Below are positions 24,110 through 31,399 of a stretch of 44,730 nt of DNA, one piece after another (the first letter of the stretch is position 1; each line of letters begins with the position of its first letter). The notes beneath the pieces were generated by a model, which made no database searches, was not told the DNA's origin, and worked only from the letters and a program-made list of their open reading frames with translations. The stretch is taken from contig JBDTNK010000012.1 in assembly GCA_039933775.1 (NCBI GenBank), forward strand, positions 1 to 44,730, read 5' to 3'. The position numbers were made by a program, and so were the translations under genes. Origin of the DNA: JBDTNK01 sp039933775. Lineage in GTDB: Bacteria; Chloroflexota; Limnocylindria; QHBO01.

Positions 24110-25192
24110 ATGATCCGCATCGCGGTCGGTGTGCTCATCTTGGTGCTCGCCACGCTGCCTTGGCAGCCGATCGACGCCCAGCTCACCGCTGGTCACGGCG
24201 CCTCCGTGGGAGTCGCACGACCGAATGCGGCAAAGCCGTCCCGTTCCGCGAAGCCGAGGCACAGCCCGCATCCGACCAGGTCACCGAAGCCGGGACAGAC
24301 GGCCTCGCCGAGGCCCTCCCCGACGGCGACGGCGACGGCGACCGCAACGGCGACCGCGGCGCCCAGCGCGACCGCAGCACCGACGCCGGCTCCCACGGCG
24401 ACCGCAGCTCCCACGCCCCAGCCCACGCCGGTTCCGGGGGGCACCTACGTCCTGGTTGGCGCGGGCGATATTGCCACGTGCGGGAACGGCGGCGACGAGG
24501 CAACTGCGGCACTCCTGGACACGATCTCCGGCACCGTCTTCACCGCCGGCGACAACGTCTATGGCGACGGGGCGCCGAAGGAGTTCGCCGACTGCTACGG
24601 CCCGAGCTGGGGACGTCATAAGGCCCGCACCCTCCCGGCGCCGGGGAACCACGATTACCACACCAGCGGCGCGACCGGGTACTTCGACTACTTCGGGGCC
24701 AATGCCGGGCCGTCGGGGCTCGGCTACTACGCGTACGACCTTGGCGCGTGGCGGATCTACTCCCTGAACTCCGAGGTCGTCTCCGCCGCGCAGGTCGACT
24801 GGCTCAGCGCAGACCTGGCCGCGAACCCGCGCAGCTGCATCGCAGCCTACTGGCATCACCCGCGCTACTCGTCGGGCCAGCACGGCAATGACCCCGACGT
24901 TCAGCGTTTTTGGGACGCCCTCACCGCGGCCGGCGCCGAGCTCGTCATAAACGGGCACGACCACGACTACGAGCGCTTCGCACCGGTGAACGGCATTCGT
25001 GAGGTGGTTGTCGGCACCGGTGGCGCTGGCCTCCGCGGCTTCGGTGCGCCGCAGGCGGGGAGCGAGGTGCGGAACGGGGAGACGAACGGTGTCCTCCAGC
25101 TGTCGCTTTCGGCACAGGGCTATGTCGGCCAGTTCGTTCCGGCCGCCGGCGGCTCGTTCAGCGACTCGTTCAGCGGATCCTGCTCGGGCTGA
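24110..25192 (+). CDS. Secreted metallophosphoesterase with Pro/Thr/Ala-rich stalk
   Basis: This 360-residue protein begins with a signal sequence (MIRIAVGVLILVLATLPW). About 85 residues of low-complexity Pro/Thr/Ala/Ser stalk follow, encoded partly by GACGGC hexamer repeats near 24322-24339. The calcineurin-like catalytic domain comes next. Metal-site motifs are in order: GDIATC, GDNVYGDG, GNHDYH, AYWHHPRYS and NGHDHDYERF. The GHDHDYER form is typical of purple-acid-phosphatase-like extracellular enzymes. The stalk suggests surface display, although no sortase or lipid anchor is visible. An upstream start (24071) is possible, but ATG 24110 gives a normal signal peptide. The substrate is unknown. 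Confidence 0.88.
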   Translation: MIRIAVGVLILVLATLPWQPIDAQLTAGHGASVGVARPNAAKPSRSAKPRHSPHPTRSPKPGQTASPRPSPTATATATATATAAPSATAAPTPAPTATAAPTPQPTPVPGGTYVLVGAGDIATCGNGGDEATAALLDTISGTVFTAGDNVYGDGAPKEFADCYGPSWGRHKARTLPAPGNHDYHTSGATGYFDYFGANAGPSGLGYYAYDLGAWRIYSLNSEVVSAAQVDWLSADLAANPRSCIAAYWHHPRYSSGQHGNDPDVQRFWDALTAAGAELVINGHDHDYERFAPVNGIREVVVGTGGAGLRGFGAPQAGSEVRNGETNGVLQLSLSAQGYVGQFVPAAGGSFSDSFSGSCSG

Positions 25193-25219
25193 GCCGGCGC
25201 GGCCACAGGCCCGACCGGA

Positions 25220-26923
25220 TCAGCCGGGCAGGTACGGGACGTAGTCCGGCCACCACATCGCGGCATCGATCTCGGCCTCCAGGGTGTCGTGACTGGACGC
25301 GCTCAGGCCCGATGCCACAGCCTCGCGTGCGACGGCGATCGCAACGGCGCGCGACACCGCGCGTAGCGCGGCGATGGGCGGGTAGAGCGCTCCGGTGGCG
25401 AGGCGCTCCGGCGCGACCAGGTCGGCGAGGGTGCGGGCCGCGGCGAGCACCATGGCGTCGCTGACCTGCCGCGCCTCCGACACGATGGCCCCCATGCCCA
25501 GCCCGGGGAAGATGAAGACGTTGTTGGCCTGGCCGACCTGGCGTTCCGTTCCGGCGTGCATCGAGGGCGGAAAGGGGCTGCCGGTGGCAATGAGCGCGCG
25601 CCCATCGGTCCAGCGCAGCAGGTCCGCGGGATGCGCCTCGGTGATCGTCGTGGGGTTCGAGAGCGGCATGATGATCGGGCGATCGCAGGCGGCAGCCATG
25701 GCGCGCATCGCCTCCTCGGAGAATGATCCGGGCACGCCGGTGGTCCCGACCAGGATCGAGGGCGAATAGCGCTCGATCGTGGTGAGCAGGTCGGCGTCCG
25801 GCGCGAGGCCCAGCGCCTCGCACACCGCGCTGGGCGTGGCGTGCGCGCGCTTCGTGTCCGCCAGCCCGGGCCGATCGGCGTGCACGAGGCCGACCGAGTC
25901 GACCAGGACCAGTGCGCGCGCCACCTCGTCGTCGGACATGCCCGTCGCGCGCATCTGTGCCCGGAGCAGGCGCGCGATGCCGATCCCTGCTGCGCCCGCG
26001 CCGGCGAGCACGATCCGCTGGGCACCCATCGGTCGATCGAGGTGGCGCAGCCCCGACAGGATGCCGGCCAGGACCACGGCCGCGGTGCCCTGGACATCAT
26101 CGTTGAAGCTGGGCACGCGCTCGCGGTATCGGTCCAGGATGCGCAGCGCGTTGTGCTGCTTGAAGTCTTCCCACTGGATGATGCAGCCGGGCCACAGCTC
26201 GGCGACACCCCTGACGAAGGCGTCGACCAGGTCGTCGTACGCCTGGCCGCGCAGGCGGGGCTCGCGGTGACCGATGTAGAGCGGGTCGGCCAGGAGCGCC
26301 TGGTTATCGGTCCCGACATCGAGGCTGACCGGCAGCGTCAGGCCGGGGTAGATGCCGCAGGCACCGGTGTAGAGAGCCAGCTTGCCGATGGGGATCGCCA
26401 TGCCGCCCGCCCCGAGGTCCCCGAGGCCCAAAATCCGCTCGTTGTCGGTCACGACGATGAGCCGCACGTCATCGTAGGGGCCATTGCGCAGCACCTCGGG
26501 GATGCGATCGCGGTCCGCCGGCGTGATCCAGGTGCCGCGCGTGCGCCGCAGGATGTGGCTGAACTCCTGGCAGGCGAGTCCCACGGTCGGCGTGTAGACG
26601 ATCGGCAGCAGCTCCTCGAGATTCTCGGCCAGGACGCGGTAATACAGCGTCGCGTTGCGGTCCTGCAGCGCGGCCAGGCCGATGTACTGCTCGAGCGCGT
26701 CATCCTTGCGCCGCAGCCGCTCCATCTCCAGCGCGACCTGCTCCTCGATGCTCATGACGTGGTCGGGGAGCAGGCCGTTGAGGCCAAACGCGTCGCGCTC
26801 CTCGACACTGAACGCGAAATCCTTGGTGAAGAGGCGGTTGCTGAGCAGCGTGGTGCCGCGCAGCGTGATCTCAGTCGGCAGGCCGGCGGCGATGGAGTCG
26901 TACGGTGGCGGAAGCGGACGCAT
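25220..26923 (-). CDS. maeA: NAD-dependent malic enzyme (oxaloacetate-decarboxylating), MaeA/SfcA type
   Basis: This enzyme converts malate to pyruvate and CO2 with NAD(P)+. The 567-residue length matches the large MaeA class. Motifs include YTPTVGLACQEFSH, VVTDNERILGLGDLGAGGM, FNDDVQGTAAVVLAG, the Rossmann motif GAGAAGIGIA, PLSNPT, ATGSPFPP and NNVFIFPGLGMGA. ATG 26923 is used. Sequence upstream of it in frame is antisense to the neighbouring gene. TATCCT lies 8 bases before the ATG, so the mRNA is probably leaderless. Cofactor preference (NAD or NADP) was not determined. Confidence 0.95.
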   Translation of the reverse strand: MRPLPPPYDSIAAGLPTEITLRGTTLLSNRLFTKDFAFSVEERDAFGLNGLLPDHVMSIEEQVALEMERLRRKDDALEQYIGLAALQDRNATLYYRVLAENLEELLPIVYTPTVGLACQEFSHILRRTRGTWITPADRDRIPEVLRNGPYDDVRLIVVTDNERILGLGDLGAGGMAIPIGKLALYTGACGIYPGLTLPVSLDVGTDNQALLADPLYIGHREPRLRGQAYDDLVDAFVRGVAELWPGCIIQWEDFKQHNALRILDRYRERVPSFNDDVQGTAAVVLAGILSGLRHLDRPMGAQRIVLAGAGAAGIGIARLLRAQMRATGMSDDEVARALVLVDSVGLVHADRPGLADTKRAHATPSAVCEALGLAPDADLLTTIERYSPSILVGTTGVPGSFSEEAMRAMAAACDRPIIMPLSNPTTITEAHPADLLRWTDGRALIATGSPFPPSMHAGTERQVGQANNVFIFPGLGMGAIVSEARQVSDAMVLAAARTLADLVAPERLATGALYPPIAALRAVSRAVAIAVAREAVASGLSASSHDTLEAEIDAAMWWPDYVPYLPG

Positions 26924-26931
26924 CGCTCTCG

Positions 26932-26947
26932 AGGATACGAAGATACT
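26932..26947. promoter_or_regulatory. Divergent -10 pair between malic enzyme and a small exported protein
   Basis: On the minus strand TATCCT (26932-26937) is 8 bases from the malic-enzyme ATG. On the plus strand GATACT (26942-26947) is 7 bases from ATG 26955. The whole intergenic space is 31 bases. Confidence 0.55.
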
Positions 26948-26954
26948 TGGCGCC

Positions 26955-27302
26955 ATGCGAAGGATCGGTGCGCTGCTCGTCGTGATCGCGGCCGTTCTTC
27001 TTGCCGGCGCGTGGTTCGTTCTTGGTCGATCCGGCGTCGCGGCGACCTCTGCGGTCGATCCGGATGTCACGATCACTTGCGACGCGTGGACATCGGTCTC
27101 GCCCGAAGCGTGCGGGTCGTGGGGCGACGCCATCCTGGCGCAAGGTGCCCCTTCGCACACCTTCGAGATGGACGATCTGGCGCACCTGGCGATCAGCCGG
27201 CCGACGTTCGGTCTCGACTCCGCCTGTCGCGTCGAGTATTTCCTGGAGCGCTACGCCAGCGATCCCGCATGGACCGATGAGATTCCGTGCGGCGGCGGGT
27301 AA
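26955..27302 (+). CDS. Small exported or membrane-anchored hypothetical protein
   Basis: This 115-residue protein has an N-terminal hydrophobic segment (about residues 5-23) that could be a signal peptide or anchor. A roughly 90-residue exported domain follows with four cysteines (in TITCDAW, EACGSW, SACRV and the terminal IPCGGG), suggesting two disulfides. No family was recognised. The ATG at 26955 is fixed by the GATACT element 7 bases upstream. The stop is followed within 10 bases by the 3' end of the tRNA gene on the other strand. Confidence 0.65.
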   Translation: MRRIGALLVVIAAVLLAGAWFVLGRSGVAATSAVDPDVTITCDAWTSVSPEACGSWGDAILAQGAPSHTFEMDDLAHLAISRPTFGLDSACRVEYFLERYASDPAWTDEIPCGGG

Positions 27303-27309
27303 GGGAATT

Positions 27310-27385
27310 GGAGCGGGAGACGAGGTTCGAACTCGCGACATGCAGCTTGGAAGGCTGCCGCTCTACCAACTGAGCTACTCCCGCG
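27310..27385 (-). tRNA. tRNA-Gly (anticodon UCC), CCA encoded
   Basis: On the minus strand the acceptor stem GCGGGAG pairs with CTCCCGC. The D-arm is AGCTCAGTTGGTAGAGC, and the anticodon arm CAGCCTTCCAAGCTG gives anticodon TCC. The T-arm GCGAGTTCGAACCTCGT is followed by the acceptor strand, discriminator U and an encoded CCA. All arms are well paired, so the gene should be functional. It is the only tRNA in the window. Confidence 0.97.
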
Positions 27386-27536
27386 CGGTTGTCGTCTGCG
27401 TACGAGCGCCCGCAGGCGATGACCGTTCGCGGAGACGATATCGCATTTCGCCACTTCATCCAAAGTTCGTGCTGCGCCGATGCCGACTCGCGCGGAACCG
27501 AGGCGGACTCGCGCGCCGGCGAGGTGGACTCGCGCG

Positions 27537-27692
27537 CCGGCGGGAGTATCGGTCAGGTCTTGGCCGAACTCTCGCGCCCGTGGGACAAACGGCGACGCAG
27601 GCGCCGCGATCGGGGCCGATGTTGGCTGTTCCTCGTTCACGGGTGGGACAAACGGCCAGAAAGTCTCCGATCGTCCCGCCCGTGCGCAAGTC
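27537..27692 (+). repeat. Intergenic repeat R2, copy b
   Basis: This 156-base core starts CCGGCGGGAGTATCGG and ends GTGCGCAAGTC, the same length and ends as the copy at 21399-21554. The inverted partner CCGATCGTCCCGCC starts at 27667. GTGGGACAAACGGC is repeated inside the core at about 27580 and 27644. Confidence 0.8.
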
Positions 27693-27713
27693 ACCCGGGC
27701 ACCACGCATGGTT

Positions 27714-27889
27714 GATTCAGGAGTGAATGAGACGGCATCCAACCGCGACTTGCCGGCCGCGGTATTCAGCCGTGAATGAAATCGGGCCAAATGGACCCCG
27801 AATGGCTCGAAACGACCCGGATTCATTCCCAGGTGAATGACCCGGCCGGCAACTCCTAGCTACCTGCCATTTCATTCACAGCAGAATCA
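27714..27889 (+). repeat. Intergenic repeat R1, copy b (TGAATGA modules)
   Basis: TGAATGA occurs at 27724, 27773 and 27834, with a variant AGAATCA at 27883. The spacings are 49, 61 and 49, nearly identical to copy a. The inner blocks GAGACGGC, GTATTCAGC and AATCGGGCCA also match copy a. Confidence 0.85.
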
Positions 27890-27921
27890 TTCGTCGCGGG
27901 AGGTGCCCGCCCCGCTGCAGG

Positions 27922-28314
27922 TCAGCCGTTCGCCTCGTTGCGCAGTTCGTCGAGATCTGCCTCGACCTCTCGCTGCGAGCGCCGCTCCTCGTCGATGATG
28001 CGATTGCGCGCGCCCTTGGTGGCCTTGATGAGCTCGTCGAGCTTGAGCTGCATCGCAACCGACTCGCGGTTCTGGCTGGTCTGGATGGCGAACACCATCA
28101 GAAAGGTGACGATGGTCGTGCCGGTGTTGATGATCAGCTGCCAGGTGTCCGAGAAACCGAAGAGCGGCCCCGTCACCAGCCAGACCGCGATGACCAGCAC
28201 CGCTCCCAGCATGCTCCACGGTGTGCCCGCGACGCGCGTGATGTGATCCGCGATGTCGCGGAAGCGATCCCCGACGTCGCGATCCTGCTCCTCATCGGAT
28301 CGGTTGCTCTCCAT
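27922..28314 (-). CDS. Low-affinity iron permease family (Fet4-like) membrane protein
   Basis: This is a 130-residue protein with two closely spaced membrane helices (about residues 28-48 and 55-75) linked by GPLFGFSDTWQLIINTGTTI. This is the diagnostic motif of the low-affinity iron permease family (PF04120). The C-terminal 50 residues form a charged helix. Bacterial members are annotated from yeast Fet4, and transport has not been shown for most. ATG 28314 is chosen because TACCTT lies 6 bases upstream. A perfect 18-base palindrome covers the expected -35 region, suggesting metal- or stress-regulated expression. Confidence 0.85.
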   Translation of the reverse strand: MESNRSDEEQDRDVGDRFRDIADHITRVAGTPWSMLGAVLVIAVWLVTGPLFGFSDTWQLIINTGTTIVTFLMVFAIQTSQNRESVAMQLKLDELIKATKGARNRIIDEERRSQREVEADLDELRNEANG

Positions 28315-28320
28315 GCGCGC

Positions 28321-28326
28321 AAGGTA
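28321..28326 (-). promoter_or_regulatory. -10 element (TACCTT) of the iron permease gene
   Basis: On the minus strand TACCTT lies 6 bases before ATG 28314. No ribosome-binding site is present between them. Confidence 0.5.
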
Positions 28327-28338
28327 TTCGCAGGCTGC

Positions 28339-28356
28339 ATGCCATCCGGATGGCAT
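28339..28356. promoter_or_regulatory. Perfect 18-bp palindrome, candidate operator
   Basis: ATGCCATCCGGATGGCAT is self-complementary over all 18 bases. It begins 12 bases upstream of the iron-permease -10, covering the -35 position. A second palindrome, AGGCATGCCT, lies at 28392-28401. Confidence 0.55.
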
Positions 28357-28515
28357 TCATTCGGCGTTCATCTGGCTTCACCACATTGTTCAGGCATGCC
28401 TGCGATCGTCCGACTTCGGGGCGAAGGGACCTGAGTGTCGGTCTATTCGCCCCGACCAGATCATCTGCGCCGTCCGCAAGGGCGGCGCATTCGTACATCG
28501 CGGAGGTACGCAGCA

Positions 28516-28986
28516 ATGGCCCTGGCAGCACGCTCCCTTGGGGGCAGAAACGAAGCATGGCCCATGACGCTCGAAGCCTTTGAGGCACTCGAGGCCGACG
28601 CGCTGCGTATGAGCCAGGAGCTTGCTCGAAGCAACGGCTATACGAGCGGCCACATGAGCGGTGAGCCGGATGCGCCGGTCTTCATTCCCAACATCGTCGG
28701 CCAGCAGCTCGTGCGCCAGTACGACGGCGTGCGCGAGGTGCTGCTCGCCGCGGTCGTCGTCGACGAGCCCGATGTGGCGGTCATCGGTCGTCGCGTGACG
28801 CTCGAGGACGAGGAAGGCAGCGCTGACTATGCCCTGGTCATTCCCGGCGAGGGCGATCCGATGAACGGCTGGGTCAGCGTCGACTCCCCGGTCGGCAGCG
28901 CCGTGCTGGGCAAGGCCGTTGGTGAGCGTGTCAGCATCCAGGCGCCGGCCGGCGTGCGCCACGCGACGATCACCAAGATCGCCTAG
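28516..28986 (+). CDS. GreA/GreB-like elongation factor (C-terminal domain type)
   Basis: This is a 156-residue protein. The C-terminal half carries the FKBP-like GreA/GreB domain, recognisable by SPVGSAVLGKAVGERVSIQAPAG close to the end. The N-terminal half is short, helical and lacks the full two-helix coiled coil with paired acidic tip residues seen in true GreA, so transcript cleavage activity is doubtful. It may instead be a Rnk- or GreA-like RNA polymerase-binding regulator. The start ATG 28516 is preferred because GGAGG at 28502-28506 is well spaced. ATG 28564 is an alternative. It converges on the response regulator gene, sharing a CTAG at the stops. Confidence 0.78.
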   Translation: MALAARSLGGRNEAWPMTLEAFEALEADALRMSQELARSNGYTSGHMSGEPDAPVFIPNIVGQQLVRQYDGVREVLLAAVVVDEPDVAVIGRRVTLEDEEGSADYALVIPGEGDPMNGWVSVDSPVGSAVLGKAVGERVSIQAPAGVRHATITKIA

Positions 28987-29684
28987 GCGGGCTCACGCGG
29001 CGCGATGAACCGATAGCCGACCCCGCGCTCGGTGCGGATGTAGCGCGGCCGCGCGGGGTCATCGCCCAGCTTGTCGCGCAGGCGGCGGACGTAGACGCGC
29101 AGGTAATCGAGCTCGGCGGTGTACTCGCGGCCCCACACTCGCGAGAGCAGCGTGGCGTGCGGCACGACCCAGCCCGCGTTGCGCGCCAGGTGCTCGAGGA
29201 GCCGGTACTCGGTCGGGGTCAGCGCCACGTGCTCACCTTCCAGGCGTGCCTCCTGCGCGTCGAAGTCGATCTCGAGCGGACCCGAGCGAAATGACGGGAC
29301 GCGGCTCTTCGGCGCCTTCAGATCCAGCCGCCGCAGGACGGCGCGCACCCTCGCCAGCAGCTCGAGGTGGTCGAACGGCTTGGTGATGTAGTCGTCGGCG
29401 CCAAGCTCCAGGCCCTTCACCTTGTCCGCCACGTCGTCGCGCGCGGTGAGCATGATGACCGGGATGTCGGTGAATCCGCGCAGCTCGCGCAGGATCTCGT
29501 ATCCGTCGCGACGCGGCAGCCCGACATCGAGCAGCACCAGATCCGGCCGCTGCTCCTCGAGCAGCCGCAGGCCGTCATCCCCGTTGGTGGCGGAAAGCAG
29601 CTCCACCTCGCGCCACTGCAGGCCGAATCCCAGCCGCACCGATTCGGTGATGTCGGTGTCATCGTCGACGATCAGGATCTTCAT
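28983..29684 (-). CDS. OmpR/KdpE-type response regulator
   Basis: This is a 233-residue two-domain transcription factor. The receiver domain has Asp8/Asp9, the phospho-acceptor Asp53 in LVLLDVGLPRRDG, Thr in MLTARDD and Lys in ITKPFDH. The winged-helix DNA-binding domain (about residues 135-228) ends in the conserved YIRTERGVGYRF. The start overlaps the histidine-kinase stop (ATGA), so the two form a two-component system. Confidence 0.96.
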   Translation of the reverse strand: MKILIVDDDTDITESVRLGFGLQWREVELLSATNGDDGLRLLEEQRPDLVLLDVGLPRRDGYEILRELRGFTDIPVIMLTARDDVADKVKGLELGADDYITKPFDHLELLARVRAVLRRLDLKAPKSRVPSFRSGPLEIDFDAQEARLEGEHVALTPTEYRLLEHLARNAGWVVPHATLLSRVWGREYTAELDYLRVYVRRLRDKLGDDPARPRYIRTERGVGYRFIAPREPA

Positions 29685-30673
29685 GCTGGCGCCTCGACGA
29701 GGAGCGGAATGACGAGCTCGAAGGTGCTGCCCTTGCCGAGCGCGCTGGTGACCTCGATCGTGCCGCCGTGCGCCTGCGCGATGGCGAGCGCGGTCGGCAG
29801 ACCCAGCCCGGTGCCGGCGCGATGCATGCCCTCCTCGCCGACGAAGAATCGCTCGAACAGCCGCCGCTGGTCTTCCACCGCGATCCCGGGGCCGGCATCG
29901 ATGACCGTCCAGCGCGCTGCGCCGTCGTCATCGGCCAGGCGCATCACGATCTCGCCGCCAACCGGGCTGAACTTCTGCGCGTTGGAGACCAGGTTCAGCA
30001 GCGCCTGCTCCAGGCGGCGGCGATCCGCCATGACCCAGATCGCGCGCTCTGGCAGCACGAGGCTGATGGTCTGCTCGGCCGCGGCAGCCAACGGACCCAT
30101 CGCGGTGGCGACGTCACGCGCCAGGCCGCGCGCATCGAACCGGCGACGCTGCAGCTCGACATGACCGGAGCGAAGTCGAGCGAAGTCGAGCACGTCGCCC
30201 AGGAGGCGCTGCATGCGGTCGGAGGCTCGGGCGATGGTGCTCAGCAGCCGCTGGCGTTCCTCGGCGCTGGGCGTGACGGCCGGATCGAGCAGCAGCCCCA
30301 CGCACGTGCGCAGCGAGGTGAGCGGCGTGCGCAGCTCGTGCACGATCGTGGCGAGCAGGTCGGTGCGCAGCCGTTCCAGCTCGGCCAGGCCGACGATGCC
30401 CTCCGGCCGAGCGAGCTCCGCGGCCGCGATGCGCTGTCCCAGGCTCGTCGGCACGTAGCGTGGGTCGCCGCCATCGGTCATCGACTGGCGCACCAGGCCC
30501 AGCTCGGAGAGCCGCGCCAGGAGTGTCCGCGCTCCATCCTGCGTCAGCGCGATGCCGTCGGCGCTCGCGCGCTGGGCGACATCGGCCGCGTGGCTCCCGG
30601 TATCGTCGAGCGCGGTCAGCACGGCCATGCCCATCAAATCAGCCGAGACGGAGCGGGTCACCGGCGTGTCCAC
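29681..30673 (-). CDS. Soluble histidine kinase with an N-terminal winged-helix domain
   Basis: This is a 330-residue kinase partner of the preceding response regulator. There is no transmembrane segment, HAMP or PAS domain. Residues about 10-85 instead look like a winged helix (ADVAQR, a recognition-like helix around GARTLLARLSELGLV, then a wing ending in RYVPTSLGQRI). A HisKA domain follows with the phospho-acceptor His112 in IVHELRTPL, then the N-box LNLVSNAQKFSP, G1 box DAGPGI and G2 box GTGLGL. GTG 30673 is used because TATCCT lies 6 bases upstream, inside the 16-base gap after the regulator gene. The input signal may be sensed through the winged helix or a partner protein. Confidence 0.9.
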   Translation of the reverse strand: MDTPVTRSVSADLMGMAVLTALDDTGSHAADVAQRASADGIALTQDGARTLLARLSELGLVRQSMTDGGDPRYVPTSLGQRIAAAELARPEGIVGLAELERLRTDLLATIVHELRTPLTSLRTCVGLLLDPAVTPSAEERQRLLSTIARASDRMQRLLGDVLDFARLRSGHVELQRRRFDARGLARDVATAMGPLAAAAEQTISLVLPERAIWVMADRRRLEQALLNLVSNAQKFSPVGGEIVMRLADDDGAARWTVIDAGPGIAVEDQRRLFERFFVGEEGMHRAGTGLGLPTALAIAQAHGGTIEVTSALGKGSTFELVIPLLVEAPA

Positions 30674-30679
30674 GTCGCG

Positions 30680-30685
30680 AGGATA
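30680..30685 (-). promoter_or_regulatory. -10 element (TATCCT) of the histidine kinase gene
   Basis: On the minus strand TATCCT lies 6 bases before GTG 30673. This suggests a promoter independent of the upstream regulator gene. Confidence 0.45.
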
Positions 30686-30689
30686 CCGT

Positions 30690-31367
30690 TCAGGGCTTCG
30701 GGATGAAGGCCACGCAGCAGTATCCGGGCTGGGGATCGAGCACCGCCTGGCGATCCGATACCTCGGCGCCGTCGACGATCCCCTCCGCCATCGCCAGGTT
30801 CGTGCCGCACACGAGCGGCCGGAAGGTGTCGACCAGCGAGTCGAAGGGGCAGTTGCGCAGGCGGATGGTGCCGGTCTCCTCCAGGAATGGTTCATAGCCG
30901 CCGGCCTCGAGCGCCGACATCAGCCGGCCCTCCGGGGCGCGTCGCCGCGAGCCGGCGCCGAGCTCCTGGCCCAGGTGCCTGGCGGCCGTCTCCAGTCGCG
31001 CTGGGACCGCTCCGCCGTCGAGTGTCTCGAGCGCCGCGGCGAACAGCTTCGCGGCGCGCTCGTAGCGACGATCGGGAAGCGTGACGCTGATCTCGCCTTC
31101 GGCGCGCCAGTAGACGCGGGCGGGCCTGCCGGCCCCCGGTCCCACCTTGCCGCTGAGGCGCTGGTAGCCGGCTTCGAGCAGCCCGCCGCCCGCGAGCCGG
31201 TCGAGGTGGAACGTGGCCAGCGCGTGCGTGATGCGCAGCGCCTTCGAGGCCTCAGCGCGTCCCACGGGGCGGGACTGGGCCACGACCCAGTCGTACAGGG
31301 CGCGCCGCACCGGCTCATCGAGCAGGCCTATGGCCGCGAAGGTGTCATCACGACTGAGATTCTTCAT
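30690..31367 (-). CDS. ArsR/SufR-like transcriptional regulator with C-terminal cysteine cluster
   Basis: This is a 225-residue regulator. The N-terminal winged helix contains LDEPVRRALYDWVVAQ and the recognition region ITHALATFHLDRLAGGGLL. The C-terminal domain holds four conserved-type cysteines: Cys173 in NCPFDSL, Cys187 in LVCGTNLAMAEGI and the pair Cys217-Cys218 in GYCCVAF. This arrangement resembles SufR-like regulators that bind a metal or Fe-S cluster. The divergent operon starts 80 bases away, with a perfect palindrome between them. Start ATG 31367 (MKNLSRDDTF) is chosen. In-frame ATGs at 31379, 31382 and 31406 exist. Confidence 0.85.
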   Translation of the reverse strand: MKNLSRDDTFAAIGLLDEPVRRALYDWVVAQSRPVGRAEASKALRITHALATFHLDRLAGGGLLEAGYQRLSGKVGPGAGRPARVYWRAEGEISVTLPDRRYERAAKLFAAALETLDGGAVPARLETAARHLGQELGAGSRRRAPEGRLMSALEAGGYEPFLEETGTIRLRNCPFDSLVDTFRPLVCGTNLAMAEGIVDGAEVSDRQAVLDPQPGYCCVAFIPKP

Positions 31368-31380
31368 CGGTTTGTCCATC

Positions 31381-31386
31381 ATTCTA
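31381..31386 (-). promoter_or_regulatory. Candidate -10 (TAGAAT) for the SufR-like regulator
   Basis: On the minus strand TAGAAT lies 13 bases before ATG 31367. A TTGACA (complement of 31401-31406) lies 14 bases upstream, a short spacing for a -35. Confidence 0.35.
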
Positions 31387-31399
31387 TCAAAGCGATTCG

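Larger units (their letters stand above)
27386..27921. other. Non-coding stretch carrying repeats R2b and R1b
   Basis: This 536-base gap lies between the tRNA and the iron-permease gene, and no convincing coding frame is seen. It holds a duplicated GACTCGCGCGCCGGCG (27506 and 27527), the R2 core copy b, then after 21 bases the R1 copy b. Confidence 0.65.

Noticed and set aside
27310..27385. tRNA-Gly as an integration site
   Set aside because: No integrase gene or direct repeat of the tRNA 3' end is visible nearby. The adjacent repeats R1 and R2 do not match the tRNA sequence.
28516..28986. Bona fide GreA
   Set aside because: The C-terminal domain fits, but the N-terminal coiled coil with its acidic tip is not recognisable, so only GreA-like is claimed.
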